DNA of 64,000 bases from the NCBI RefSeq assembly GCF_017309955.1, contig NZ_CP021248.1, positions 1,585,001 through 1,649,000 on the forward strand, written 5' to 3'. The position numbers and the translations under genes were made by a program. Below, piece after piece: positions 26,026 to 34,467 of the stretch (position 1 is its first letter; every line of letters starts with the position of its first letter). Source of the DNA: Novosphingobium sp. KA1 (GTDB lineage: Bacteria; Pseudomonadota; Alphaproteobacteria; Sphingomonadales; Sphingomonadaceae). The notes under the pieces are model-generated. The model was not told where the DNA came from. It did no database searches and worked only from the letters and a program-made list of their open reading frames with translations.

Positions 26026-27078
26026 TTACTGGCCCACCAGCCCCGGCGCCCTGAGGGCTGCACCGACCTTGCGCGCGTGCAGCTGCTCGGACAGATAGTC
26101 GATCAGTGGCTGTTCGAGATTGGGGTTGATGACCAGGAAGTGCCGCCGCCGGTCATGCTCGTCGGGCAGGCGGCACAGGACGTCTTCCGCGACAAGCCGC
26201 CGAACCAGCCGCAGGGCCGTGCTCATCGGCGCGCCCGAGGCAATGCAGGCGCTGGAAACCGCCACTTCGCGCCCCTCGATCTTGGCCAGCAGCAGATCCA
26301 GCAGCATTTCCCAGGCCGGATCGCCAAACAGTTCGCCCCCGCCGATCTCGCGGCGCTTGCTTTCCTTGCGCAGGATTTCGCGGATATAGGCGGTAAGCTC
26401 GCCCGGCTGGTGATCGTGCGACAGGCGGACGGAGGCCTGGGCCGGGCCGATCGGCCCGCCGGCAGCGCCCTGGGCGGCCGCGGCACCCTGCTGCTCCTCC
26501 GGTTCATCCAGCAATTGCGCCAGGCTGCGCAGTTCCTGGCTGAGATTGCTGATCTTGCCCAGCAGGTCCCCGCGCGCGCCGGGCGCATCGCGCAGCCCCT
26601 TGGTGCGCTGCAGCGCCCGCCGCAGATCGGCCTGCTGCACCGGCTTTTCCAGGAAATCGATCGCCGAGGCGCGCATCGCGTCAACCGCGACGTCCTTGCT
26701 GGCATTACCGGTGACCATGATGAACTGCAGCCGCCGCCCGCGCAGGTCAGCCCTTTGCGACAGCTCGTAGATCAGCGAGATGCCGTCCTGCCCGGGCATG
26801 TTGTAATCGACGATGACGATGGCGACGTCATTCTCGGCATAGAGGCGTTCCGCCTCGCGCGCGCTACCGGCCACCAGCGGGGCATATCCCATCGCCCGCA
26901 GGCTGAAGGCGCATTCCTCGCACCAGTCCGCATCGTCATCGACGATCAGCACCGTCTCGATCGGAAGCGAACCGGCGATCTCTTCTTCCACGGGTCTTGT
27001 CACCGTTGCGTTTGCCGGGCTGAGGATGGCCCCCAGCCGCGCTCTCCAGTTCGGTGTCATTTCATTCATATGCGCCAA
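26026..27078 (-). CDS. Response regulator with C-terminal winged helix, at the tad locus
   Basis: A 350-residue protein. A receiver domain (about 42-165) has the acidic cluster DDD at 47-49, phospho-site Asp91 in IVIVDYNMPGQDG, MVTG and the lysine in FLEKPV. A helical linker with an alanine/glutamine-rich stretch follows. The C-terminal MarR-like winged helix (about 255-335) has SSACIASGAPMSTALRLVRRLVAEDVLCR and DEHDRRRHFLV. It is transcribed in the same direction as flp, tadE and the peptidase-like gene (48 bp away). It probably controls or responds to attachment, which is inference. No sensor kinase is adjacent. Its third-copy overlap with the downstream 12-bp repeat is odd. Confidence 0.88.
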   Translation of the reverse strand: MAHMNEMTPNWRARLGAILSPANATVTRPVEEEIAGSLPIETVLIVDDDADWCEECAFSLRAMGYAPLVAGSAREAERLYAENDVAIVIVDYNMPGQDGISLIYELSQRADLRGRRLQFIMVTGNASKDVAVDAMRASAIDFLEKPVQQADLRRALQRTKGLRDAPGARGDLLGKISNLSQELRSLAQLLDEPEEQQGAAAAQGAAGGPIGPAQASVRLSHDHQPGELTAYIREILRKESKRREIGGGELFGDPAWEMLLDLLLAKIEGREVAVSSACIASGAPMSTALRLVRRLVAEDVLCRLPDEHDRRRHFLVINPNLEQPLIDYLSEQLHARKVGAALRAPGLVGQ

Positions 27079-27126
27079 AGACCTCCGAAAGCCTTTTCGG
27101 TCCGTTATCCAGGCATCCCCCGATTA

Positions 27127-27588
27127 TCAAACCAGCATCATGATCTGGCCGAATCCAGTGCAAAGTATCGCCATGACTGCGATAGCATTTGCATCCGGGC
27201 GCCTCCCTTTACTGCTTATGCTATAAATTGCCCCCATAATAAATAGCATTAACCCTGTTATCAATACCATGGCGCAAGCGGCGACAGGCCCGAGGTATAA
27301 GGCCGCCGATGACAGAAGTTTAATTTGTCCACCGGTGAGGATTTGCATTCCACTGGCAAACCGCAGTGCCGCAACCTGAGACAGGATAAGCGCAAGGCAT
27401 GCCGCCCCGGTGGCAAGGGCCAGGGCCGCGCCTTCGGGGCCCGAGCGGGCAAAGCCAAAGGCCAACCCCGCCAGGGCGATCGCGGCATAAGCCGCATCCG
27501 GTGCCCGGCGCCCTTCCCATGGCAATACCACCGGCGGCAGGACCAGCACGATCAATACCGCCAGGCGGATATAGTCCAGCGCCACCAT
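27127..27588 (-). CDS. Degenerate A24-type prepilin peptidase (CpaA/TadV-like) lacking both catalytic aspartates
   Basis: A 153-residue, five-to-six-segment membrane protein one base after tadE. The pattern fits CpaA/TadV: an N-terminal helix, an arginine-rich cytoplasmic turn (EGRRAPDAAYAAIALAGL), a central long hydrophobic region, and LTGGQIKLLSSAALYLGP at 85-101. The last aligns with the family motif GxGDxKLL. There the catalytic Asp is Gln (residue 88), and the first Asp, normally in D-x-R before the arginine turn, is missing too. So it looks like an inactive homologue. Its location with Flp and TadE supports the assignment; another small membrane protein is possible. Confidence 0.6.
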   Translation of the reverse strand: MVALDYIRLAVLIVLVLPPVVLPWEGRRAPDAAYAAIALAGLAFGFARSGPEGAALALATGAACLALILSQVAALRFASGMQILTGGQIKLLSSAALYLGPVAACAMVLITGLMLFIMGAIYSISSKGRRPDANAIAVMAILCTGFGQIMMLV

Positions 27589-27589
27589 C

Positions 27590-28027
27590 TCAATAGCCGC
27601 CGTTGGTCACGATGACGCTGGCACTGAGGTTCGCCGTCGGCAGCGGAACCATGTTGCCGTAACGCATGATCGGGCTCCTGCTCATGTCATAGCTGACCGC
27701 GACGGTGAAGGCGCCGGTGCCGTCGGCGCTGGCGGTGATAACCGGCGTGCTGCTGTTGCCGAGCAGCGTCTTGTAATTGTCCATCACCGCCGCCGCCCGG
27801 GCCCGGGCGAGGCTCGCCCGTTCCGGGGACGAGAGCCCGGCAACCGCCGCCCGCGCGCCTTCGGCAGCGGCCTGCCGCACGCCGATCAGCGCGCTGAAAT
27901 AGATCGAATAGACGATGGTGCCGAAGACCAGGAGAAGCAGCGCCGGAGCCAGGAAAACGAACTCCAGCGCCGCCATCCCGCGCGTGCACCTCCGTAACCG
28001 GGACAAGCATCCGGCGGACATGCGCAT
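27590..28027 (-). CDS. tadE: TadE-like minor pseudopilin
   Basis: A 145-residue protein with a short basic leader, the pilin-like CTRGMAALEFVFLAPALLLLVFGTIVYSIYFSA hydrophobic helix containing the processing-type G-MAALEF junction, and an extracytoplasmic domain (about 50-145). TadE and TadF are minor pseudopilins of the tight-adherence pilus and are cut by the Tad prepilin peptidase. It lies 15 bp after flp. Only one such gene is present. Confidence 0.85.
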   Translation of the reverse strand: MRMSAGCLSRLRRCTRGMAALEFVFLAPALLLLVFGTIVYSIYFSALIGVRQAAAEGARAAVAGLSSPERASLARARAAAVMDNYKTLLGNSSTPVITASADGTGAFTVAVSYDMSRSPIMRYGNMVPLPTANLSASVIVTNGGY

Positions 28028-28042
28028 GGCAGAACCTCCCGT

Positions 28043-28216
28043 TCAGGTCTGGTCGAACAGATGCCCGAATGCCGTCGAAAGATCGGCCTGGAACGCATCG
28101 CCGACCGCAACGATCCCGCCCACTACGATGGCGCCGAGAACCGCGTATTCAACGGCCGTGAGGCCGCGTTCATCGGTCTTGAGGCGGACCAGGAACTTGA
28201 GAACCATGTCCTTCAT
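28043..28216 (-). CDS. flp: Flp/Fap-type major pilin
   Basis: A 57-residue preprotein starting at 28216, where GGGGAG precedes the ATG. It has a basic leader, then DERGLTAVEYAVLGAIVVGGIVAVGDAF: the G-LTAVEY cleavage and Flp motif followed by one hydrophobic helix. It is the structural subunit of the Tad pilus. The longer 62-residue frame starts before the ribosome site and is less likely. Confidence 0.9.
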   Translation of the reverse strand: MKDMVLKFLVRLKTDERGLTAVEYAVLGAIVVGGIVAVGDAFQADLSTAFGHLFDQT

Positions 28217-28292
28217 CGTATTTCTCCCCATTGCCCCCCTTGAGAGTACCGATGCCGGACGGGGGCTTGCCCGGCATCGGTGTCCGTGAATG

Positions 28293-29082
28293 TCACACCA
28301 GCACGGGCACCCCGCAGCGTGCCCCGGTGGTCCAGACCCGCGCGGTGCCGAGCTGGATGCCGAGCGCGGTCAGCACATTGGTCAGCAGCGGATCGACCAC
28401 CGTGCCGACCAGATCGGTCACCGGCTGCACGAGCGCGGGCAGGACGGTGCCGGTGACGGTCGAAAGGCCGGTCGATTCCAGCAGCGAGCAGGCGAGCGGC
28501 AGGCAGGCCCCCAGAACGTCGAGCTTCACGTCGAGCCCGTCCGAGCGCAGCAGGCTGGTGGTGACGCTGCTGAGGGTCTGGCCGATCTTCACCGCATTGC
28601 CGATCGTCTGCGCATGCGTGGGCTGCGCGGGCGTGCCGGCGCCGGGGCCGAACGTCAGCGCCGCGCTCTGCGCCCCGGCGACCGGCTGCACCACCGCCCT
28701 GCCGCTGACGGTGGCGCCGATGCCCAGCAGCGAGATGCCGGCGATCTCGGTCTGCTTGAAGTCCGCCGCCTGCAGCGCCGGCAGCGTCCTGGCCATCGGA
28801 TCGAAGGCAGGCACATCGCCGACATAGGCATTGACGAGGCCGGAACTGGCCAGGACGTTCACCGTGGTGTCGCTGGCCTGTTCGCCGGTGTCGGGGCAGT
28901 TGATCCCGGTCACTTGCGCCTGCGCCGCGGCAACGTCGAGGATGACGGGCAGGTGCACGTTGACCGAGGCGACCGCGAGATTGACCGGCAGGTCGATCAG
29001 CACCTGCACCCGCAGCGCCGAGGTGGCGACGAAAGTTTCCCCCGCAGGCCCGAAGGCGAAACGGGGACGATCGCCCGCACCG
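28293..29082 (-). pseudogene. TadG-like pilus-locus protein, 5' part removed at an IS5-family element
   Basis: About 260 residues of a secreted/surface protein remain, rich in Ala, Val and Thr (VQVLIDLPVNLAVASVNVHLPVILDV, NCPDTGEQASDTTVNVLASSG), ending GVPVLV. Such sequences occur in TadG-like proteins beside flp genes, and it is the first gene of the tad group here. The reading frame enters from the IS end at 29083, so the ATG at 29099 belongs to the insertion. No TadG 5' end is found on the far side of the element, so sequence was also deleted. Confidence 0.6.
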
Positions 29083-29146
29083 CTAGGCTCAGGACCCATT
29101 GATTGGCAGAGGGCGATGTGATTCAGGCTCCGCGAGGAGACTGAGC

Positions 29147-29494
29147 ATGAGCGACCTGTATTGGCTGACGGAGGAGCAGATGGCGCGTCTGTCGCCTTAT
29201 TTCCCCAAGAGCCATGGCAAACCCCGGGTTGATGACCGGCGGGTGCTGAGCGGGATCATCTTCGTCAACCGCAACGGCCTGCGCTGGCGAGATGCGCCCA
29301 GGGAATATGGTCCGCACAAGACATTGTATAACCGCTGGAAACGGTGGGGCGCGATGGGAGTGTTCACCCGAATGATGGAGGGCCTGTCTGCCAAGAAGGC
29401 TGAGCCTCAGACCGTCATGATCGATGCAACCTATCTGAAGGCTCACCGCACGGCTTCCAGCCTTGGGGTAAAAAAGGGGATCTCGGCCGTCTGA
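29147..29494 (+). CDS. IS5-family transposase, OrfA part
   Basis: A 115-residue N-terminal transposase part (MSDLYWLTEEQMARLSPYFP..., GLRWRDAPREYGPHKTLYNRW) ending with the first catalytic aspartate in VMIDATYLKAHRTASSL. It stops 15 bases after the slippery AAAAAAG run at 29470-29476. A -1 slip there joins it to the second frame. GAGGAGA precedes the ATG. Confidence 0.88.
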   Translation: MSDLYWLTEEQMARLSPYFPKSHGKPRVDDRRVLSGIIFVNRNGLRWRDAPREYGPHKTLYNRWKRWGAMGVFTRMMEGLSAKKAEPQTVMIDATYLKAHRTASSLGVKKGISAV

Positions 29495-29514
29495 TCGGAC
29501 GGACCAAGGGCGGG

Positions 29515-29904
29515 ATGAATACCAAGCTTCACGCCGTCACGGATGCCAACGGCCGCCCCTTGAGCTTCTTCATCACGGCCGGCCAGGTGAGCGATTACAC
29601 CGGCGCGGCAGCCCTGCTCGATGATCTGCCCAAGGCGCAGTGGATGCTGGCTGACCGGGGCTATGACGCCGAGTGGTTCAGGGACGCGCTCGAGCGAAAG
29701 GGCATCAAGCCTTGCATTCCTGGCCGAAAATCTCGTTATTTTCCCGTCAAATACGACAAGCGCCGGTACAAACGGCGCAACCGCATCGAGATCATGTTTG
29801 GTCGCCTGAAAGACTGGCGTCGCGTGGCAACCCGCTACGACCGCTGCCCAACCGTCTTCTTCTCCGCCCTTGCTCTCGCGGCCACCGTACTCTTCTGGCT
29901 GTGA
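29515..29904 (+). CDS. IS5-family transposase, OrfB part (C-terminal catalytic half)
   Basis: A 129-residue frame, in the -1 frame relative to OrfA. It has the second aspartate region (MLADRGYDAEWFRDAL) and the Y/R-E region (RRYKRRNRIEIMFGRLKDWRR). It is probably made as a fusion through frameshifting at the six-A run rather than alone from the GTG/ATG near 29515. Confidence 0.87.
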   Translation: MNTKLHAVTDANGRPLSFFITAGQVSDYTGAAALLDDLPKAQWMLADRGYDAEWFRDALERKGIKPCIPGRKSRYFPVKYDKRRYKRRNRIEIMFGRLKDWRRVATRYDRCPTVFFSALALAATVLFWL

Positions 29905-29998
29905 TCAACGAGTCCTGAGCCTAGGCGGCGTGGACAAATTCCTCGAGGTCACGACCGGAGGCAAAACCCGTCAATTCAAGGAGAGGAGGCGCAGGACT

Positions 29999-30080
29999 AT
30001 GTCGATATTTCAAGACTTCCCGACGCAGCGCTGGGCCATTTTGCCATCAAACCTCGATGGTCCCGTTTATGCGTTTACGA
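29999..30080. repeat. Single arm of a dispersed inverted-repeat element
   Basis: Bases 29999-30038 are identical to the reverse complement of 56321-56360 (40 of 40). CCTCGATGGTCCCGTTTATG (30052-30071) and the following CGTTTACGA match the terminal repeat of the 150-bp element at 56284-56433. Only one arm is present. Its inner end lies next to the IS5-element flank and its outer end abuts the chloride-channel remnant. Confidence 0.8.
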
Positions 30081-30340
30081 CCTGACAAGGTCATGCGTTG
30101 CTCGTAGGCTGCGGCCAGTTCCTCGATCGCAAATGCCACTCCGGCGAGCGGCGTGTTGAAGGCAGCCGCGACGCCTGCCGCACCGCCAGCGATGTAAACC
30201 GACGATTTCAGAGGAATTCGGAATATCTTGTGAATGCGGCCCATCACGGCAGCCGCAATCTGGACAGTGGGCCCTTCCCTCCCGACCGAAGCGCCGATCG
30301 GTAGCGCGCCGATCGTGAGGAAGAACTTGGCAATGCGATG
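30081..30340 (-). pseudogene. ClC-type chloride channel/antiporter fragment
   Basis: About 86 codons of a ClC protein survive: FLTIGALPIGASVGREGPT carries the conserved GREGP selectivity motif, and VYIAGGAAGVAAAFNTPLAG and VAFAIEELAAAYEQRM follow. Both ends are missing. The 3' side runs straight into the dispersed repeat arm at 30080, where the frame reads nonsense until it stops. The 160 bp up to the marR stop holds no recognisable gene, only an inverted repeat TTGTTCC/GGAACAA (30463-30493) that may end the marR transcript. Confidence 0.75.
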
Positions 30341-30502
30341 TCGCCAAACTTCCGCTTCAGGACCATGCCGACGAAGAACTATTCACAGGCGGCCTCGCGC
30401 CACATCACGCTCAACCGGCTGGATGTCCACCTGGCAAGTCCGATATTTCTCCCCGCTCTGGATTGTTCCGCCTATCGCCGCTGCCGGGAACAAGCCGCTC
30501 TG

Positions 30503-30949
30503 TCAGTTCGGGCCTGCCACCTCGGGCGCGAGCAAGGCATCGAGCCGCTCGAGCCCGGCCAGGATCATCGCCTGTTCCCAGGCAGCAAGACCGGCAAACC
30601 CCTGACTGAAGCGCATCTGGAGCGGAAACGGCGAAGCCCTGAGCTTTTCCCGCCCCAGTTCGGTGACCTGCAACAGGACCTGCCGCTTATCGGCAAGACC
30701 GCGCGTTCGCGTTACGAGCTGCGCTGCCACGAGACGATCGACAATATTGGTGATCGTCGCCTGCCCAAAGCCCAGGACGCTGGCGACGGCGCTCGGCGTA
30801 ATCGTCTCATGGCCGCCGATCTGCCGCAGCACCAATGCCTGCGAGGAGGTCAGGCCCGTCGCGGCAGCCATTTTCCGGTTCTCCAACTCGGCCGCGTCAA
30901 GAATTTTTCGCAGGGCCAGAAGGGCCGCCGGCGTGAGGTCGATTTCCAT
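30503..30949 (-). CDS. ectR: MarR-family regulator, probably EctR-type
   Basis: A 148-residue MarR protein: dimerisation helix LLALRKILDAAELENRKMAAATG, recognition helices SAVASVLGFGQATITNIVDRL, and a wing with TRGLADKRQVLLQVTELGREKL. It is divergent from ectA across 293 bp. MarR-type EctR regulators next to ectABC are known repressors of ectoine synthesis at low salinity, so the name rests on family plus position. The ligand or salt-sensing mechanism cannot be read. Confidence 0.87.
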   Translation of the reverse strand: MEIDLTPAALLALRKILDAAELENRKMAAATGLTSSQALVLRQIGGHETITPSAVASVLGFGQATITNIVDRLVAAQLVTRTRGLADKRQVLLQVTELGREKLRASPFPLQMRFSQGFAGLAAWEQAMILAGLERLDALLAPEVAGPN

Positions 30950-31242
30950 GCCCGACAGCTAGCTTTCCTGCGGGTTTGCGCCAAGCGTGAAGATGCTTCG
31001 ATTGTCGAATTAATTGCACTTCAATGACAGCTTTGAGAGGTCATTTTCGACTCCGTACTGTTGCGCATCTTCTCGTAATGCCTATGGTAATGGCCGAGAA
31101 CCACGGATGACATGGCAACAGCCAAGCACGCGAACGTGCTTCGGAGGGTGAAGTAATATTTGATGATGATGTAAACAATGCCCGCCTGCGGAGCGATTCC
31201 GCGGGCCCGATCCGCGCGCACGCCGTCGGCCGTCGCACTTCA
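30950..31242. promoter_or_regulatory. Divergent ectR/ectA control region
   Basis: A 293-bp gap with locally AT-rich patches in a GC-rich context. One is ATTGTCGAATTAATTGCAC at about 30999-31017, including the palindrome AATTAATT. Another is AATATTTGATGATGATGTAA before ectA. These are likely sites for promoter and EctR binding, but no exact -10/-35 pair or operator is claimed. Confidence 0.45.
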
Positions 31243-31752
31243 GTGGACGCGGGCGCAGCGATTATCCTGCGCGAACCCAAAGCAGAGGATGGACCGGCCG
31301 TTTCCGCACTGATCGCCGCCTCGCCGCCGCTCGACGGCAACTCGGCTTATTGCAATCTCCTGCAGTGCAGCGATTTCGCCGGCACTTGCGTCGTTGCCGA
31401 GAGGAACGGCCGCATTGTCGGTTGGATTTCCGCCTATCGGCCTCCTTCGCATCCCGAGCGGCTGTTCGTCTGGCAGGTTGCCGTCGCGGCCGAAGCGCGC
31501 GGCCAAGGCCTCGGCGGGCGCATGCTCGACGCGCTGATCGTGCGCCCGGCATCGCGCGGCGCCTGCGAACTCACCACCACCATTACCGAGGCCAATCCGG
31601 CTTCCTGGGCCCTCTTCACGGCCTTCGCGCGGCGCCACGGCGCCGTGCTGACCCGCTCCGTGCGCTTCGATCGCGAAAGCCACTTTGCCGGAGCACACGA
31701 TACCGAATGGCAGGCGTGCATCGCCCCCCTGCCCTTCAATTCGTCCAACTGA
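31243..31752 (+). CDS. ectA: L-2,4-diaminobutyrate N-acetyltransferase
   Basis: A 169-residue GNAT enzyme: AVSALIAASPPLDGNSAYCNLLQC is the EctA substrate signature, VAAEARGQGLGGRMLDAL the acetyl-CoA loop, and LTTTITEANPASWALF the second signature. It acetylates diaminobutyrate to N-gamma-acetyl-diaminobutyrate. The frame begins with GTG at 31243, the only start that precedes the conserved IILREP strand. First gene of the ect operon, divergent from the MarR gene. Confidence 0.95.
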   Translation: MDAGAAIILREPKAEDGPAVSALIAASPPLDGNSAYCNLLQCSDFAGTCVVAERNGRIVGWISAYRPPSHPERLFVWQVAVAAEARGQGLGGRMLDALIVRPASRGACELTTTITEANPASWALFTAFARRHGAVLTRSVRFDRESHFAGAHDTEWQACIAPLPFNSSN

Positions 31753-31787
31753 ACGTCACTTCCAAACGAACAGGGGGTTTCCTCCAC

Positions 31788-33104
31788 ATGACGACGATTC
31801 CCACACCGAGCGCCGATGCGCCGGACACCAGCATCTATGACCGCCGAGAATCGCAGGTGCGCAGCTATTCGCGCGCCATGCCGCGCCAGTTCGACCGCGC
31901 CGAAGGCGTATGGCTGCACGACAGCAAGGGCGGGCGCTACCTCGACTTCCTCTCGGGCTGTTCCTCATTGAACTACGGTCACAACCATCCGGTACTGAAG
32001 CAGGCACTGATCGACTACATCGCGCGCGACGGCGTGACCCATGCGCTCGATCTGCATACCGAGGCCAAAACCCGGTTCCTGCGCGCGTTCGAGGACATAA
32101 TCCTGGAGCCGCGCGGGCTCGATTACCGCGCTATGTTCACCGGGCCGACCGGGACCAACGCGGTGGAAGCGGCCATCAAGCTGGCCCGCAAGGTGACCGG
32201 ACGCGAGATGGTCATCGCCTTCACCAACGGTTTCCACGGCATGACCCTGGGCGCGCTGGCCTGCACCGGCAATGCCGGAAAACGCAGCGGCGCCGGTGTC
32301 CCGCTGAGCCACGTCAGCCACGAGCCCTTCGACGGCTACTACGGACCCGACGTCGATACCGCGGACCTGCTCGAACAGCGCCTGTCGGACCCTTCGAGCG
32401 GGCTCGACTCACCCGCCGCCTTCCTTGTCGAGACCGTGCAAGGCGAAGGCGGCCTCAACGCGGCATCGCCTGAGTGGCTGCGCCGCATTGCCGCGATCGC
32501 CCGCAAGCATGGCGCCTTGCTGATCGTCGATGACATCCAGGCCGGCTGCGGGCGGACCGGCAGCTTCTTCAGCTTCGATGCAATGGGTTTCACACCCGAC
32601 ATCGTGACGCTTGCCAAATCGCTCTCGGGCATGGGCCTGCCTTTCGCGCTCACGCTGATGCGCCCCCACCTCGACCAGTGGGCGCCGGGCGAGCACAACG
32701 GGACGTTCCGCGGCAACAATCACGCCTTCGTCACCGCCACGGCCGCCTTGCGCGAGTTCTGGGCCGATCCCGCTTTCCAGGACGATATCACCCGGCGCGG
32801 CGATATCCTGGAGCGGCGGCTGGAACGCATGGCTACGCGCCATGGTCTCTCGACGCGCGGGCGGGGCATGATGCGCGGAATTGACGTGGGGAGCGGCGAG
32901 ATCGCCGCGAAGATCACCTCCGCCTGCTTCGCGCAGGGGCTCATCATCGAGACCAGCGGCGCGCATGACGAGATCGTCAAGGTGCTTGCCCCGCTCGTCA
33001 TCGACGATGCCGTGCTCAATGCCGGTCTCGACATTCTGGAAGAAGCCGTCGCCGAGGCGCTGCCTGCCTCGGCCGAGCAGCACGCGCTCGGCGTCGCGGC
33101 CTGA
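31788..33104 (+). CDS. ectB: Diaminobutyrate-2-oxoglutarate transaminase
   Basis: A 438-residue class III PLP aminotransferase. The N-terminus ([16 protein letters not shown]) is typical of Ect[47 protein letters not shown] and the PLP lysine in [14 protein letters not shown] are all present. It makes 2,4-diaminobutyrate from aspartate semialdehyde and glutamate. A longer frame upstream exists, but the ATG at 31788 gives the normal length and starts 35 bp after ectA. Confidence 0.96.
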   Translation: MTTIPTPSADAPDTSIYDRRESQVRSYSRAMPRQFDRAEGVWLHDSKGGRYLDFLSGCSSLNYGHNHPVLKQALIDYIARDGVTHALDLHTEAKTRFLRAFEDIILEPRGLDYRAMFTGPTGTNAVEAAIKLARKVTGREMVIAFTNGFHGMTLGALACTGNAGKRSGAGVPLSHVSHEPFDGYYGPDVDTADLLEQRLSDPSSGLDSPAAFLVETVQGEGGLNAASPEWLRRIAAIARKHGALLIVDDIQAGCGRTGSFFSFDAMGFTPDIVTLAKSLSGMGLPFALTLMRPHLDQWAPGEHNGTFRGNNHAFVTATAALREFWADPAFQDDITRRGDILERRLERMATRHGLSTRGRGMMRGIDVGSGEIAAKITSACFAQGLIIETSGAHDEIVKVLAPLVIDDAVLNAGLDILEEAVAEALPASAEQHALGVAA

Positions 33105-33132
33105 GCCTCCTCCCACCAAAAGGAATTCACGC

Positions 33133-33519
33133 ATGATCGTTCGCAATCTCGAAGATATCCGCACGTCCGACCGCCACGTCGAGGGCAAAGGCTGGGTCAG
33201 TGACCGCCTGCTGCTCAAGGACGACCAGATGGGCTTTTCCTTCCACGTCACGACGATGTTCGCGGGCGAGGAACTGCACATGCACTACCAGAACCACCTG
33301 GAAGCCGTGCTTGTCCTTCAGGGCACCGGCACCATCGAGGATCTCGGCACCGGGCTCACCCACGAACTGAAGCCGGGCGTGATGTATGCGCTCAACGCCC
33401 ATGACCGCCACATCGTCCGGCCGACGCAGGACATCCTGTGTGCCTGCGCCTTCAACCCGCCGGTCACCGGCCGCGAGGTGCACGACGAGAACGGCGCCTA
33501 CCCGGCGCTCGCGGACTGA
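33133..33519 (+). CDS. ectC: L-ectoine synthase
   Basis: A 128-residue cupin: [20 protein letters not shown] and [22 protein letters not shown], which holds the metal-site Glu/Tyr/His of ectoine synthase. It closes N-acetyl-diaminobutyrate to ectoine with loss of water. The length is exactly that of the family. AAAGGAA precedes the ATG, 28 bp after ectB. Confidence 0.97.
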   Translation: MIVRNLEDIRTSDRHVEGKGWVSDRLLLKDDQMGFSFHVTTMFAGEELHMHYQNHLEAVLVLQGTGTIEDLGTGLTHELKPGVMYALNAHDRHIVRPTQDILCACAFNPPVTGREVHDENGAYPALAD

Positions 33520-33540
33520 ACAGGGAGGGACAGGTTCAAG

Positions 33541-34467
33541 ATGCAGGATCTCTATCCGACCCGGTGCGCAAGCGAACCCCGGCTGTTGCCGCGCGGCGAA
33601 CCCGTCGCGCGCCGGGACTGGACCCCGCAGGCGCCGCTGAGCGCGGCACAAATCGAACAATTCGACCGGGACGGCTTCCTCGTTCTGGAGAACGTGTTTT
33701 CACCGCAGGAAGTCGCCGCCCTGCAGGCCGAAACCGGAAGCCTTCTGGCCGATCCGGCCGGCCTCAAGGATGAGACGGTCGTGATCGAGCCCGGCAGCCG
33801 CGAAGTGCGCTCGATCTTCGAAATCCATCTGCAGAGCGCGGTGATGGCTCGCCTGGTTGCCGACGCGCGACTGGCGGGCGTGGCCAGCTTCCTGCTCGAC
33901 GATGAAGTCTATCTCCACCAGTCGAGGCTCAACTACAAGCCGGGCTTCGCGGGCAAGGAATTCTACTGGCATTCCGACTTCGAAACCTGGCACGCCGAAG
34001 ACGGGATGCCCTCCATGCGGGCTCTGTCGATGTCGGTCCTGCTGGCCGAGAACACGCCGAACAACGGACCGCTCATGGTCTTGCCCGGTTCGCATCGCAC
34101 TTTTGTCTCCTGCGTCGGCGAGACCCCGCCCGATCACTACCGCCAGTCCCTGCGACGCCAGGAATATGGCGTGCCCGACGAGATGAGCCTTGCCGAACTG
34201 GCCCATCGGCACGGGATCGTCGCCCCTGTCGGCAAGCCGGGCACCGTGGTGCTGTTCGACTGCAACACGATGCACGGTTCGAACGGCAACATCACGCCTT
34301 TCCCCCGCGCCAATGCGTTCCTCGTCTACAACGCGGTCAGCAACCGGTTGAAAGATCCCTTCGCGGCCCCTGCCCGTCGCCCCGAATTCATTGCGACCCG
34401 CTTCGTTCGTCCCATCACGCCGGTTTCCGGCCCGATTGGCGGCATTACCCAGGGAGCACCGGCATGA
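33541..34467 (+). CDS. ectD: Ectoine 5-hydroxylase (2-oxoglutarate dioxygenase)
   Basis: A 308-residue PhyH-type enzyme. The signature FYWHSDFETWHAEDGMPSMR carries the iron ligands His and Asp. The distal His is in FDCNTMHGSNGNITPFPR, and RANAFLVYN follows. It hydroxylates ectoine to 5-hydroxyectoine. Its stop overlaps the aspartokinase start by 4 bp. Presence of ectD means the strain should make both solutes. Confidence 0.96.
   Translation: MQDLYPTRCASEPRLLPRGEPVARRDWTPQAPLSAAQIEQFDRDGFLVLENVFSPQEVAALQAETGSLLADPAGLKDETVVIEPGSREVRSIFEIHLQSAVMARLVADARLAGVASFLLDDEVYLHQSRLNYKPGFAGKEFYWHSDFETWHAEDGMPSMRALSMSVLLAENTPNNGPLMVLPGSHRTFVSCVGETPPDHYRQSLRRQEYGVPDEMSLAELAHRHGIVAPVGKPGTVVLFDCNTMHGSNGNITPFPRANAFLVYNAVSNRLKDPFAAPARRPEFIATRFVRPITPVSGPIGGITQGAPA

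Larger units (their letters stand above)
29083..29924 (+). mobile_element. IS5-family (IS427-group-like) insertion sequence
   Basis: An 842-bp element bounded by CTAG at both ends and imperfect terminal inverted repeats. The left end reads GGCTCAGGACCCATTGAT and the right end, reverse complemented, reads GGCTCAGGACTCGTTGAT (two mismatches). It encodes a two-frame DDE transposase with a run of six A and a G at the frame junction, as in IS427-type elements that use -1 frameshifting. It interrupts the tadG-like gene. The ends and both frames are intact, so it may still be active. Confidence 0.88.

Noticed and set aside
25998..26029. Triple 12-bp repeat considered as replication iterons or a CRISPR start
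   Set aside because: Only two full copies plus a partial one, no spacers, no initiator gene nearby, and it overlaps a stop codon.
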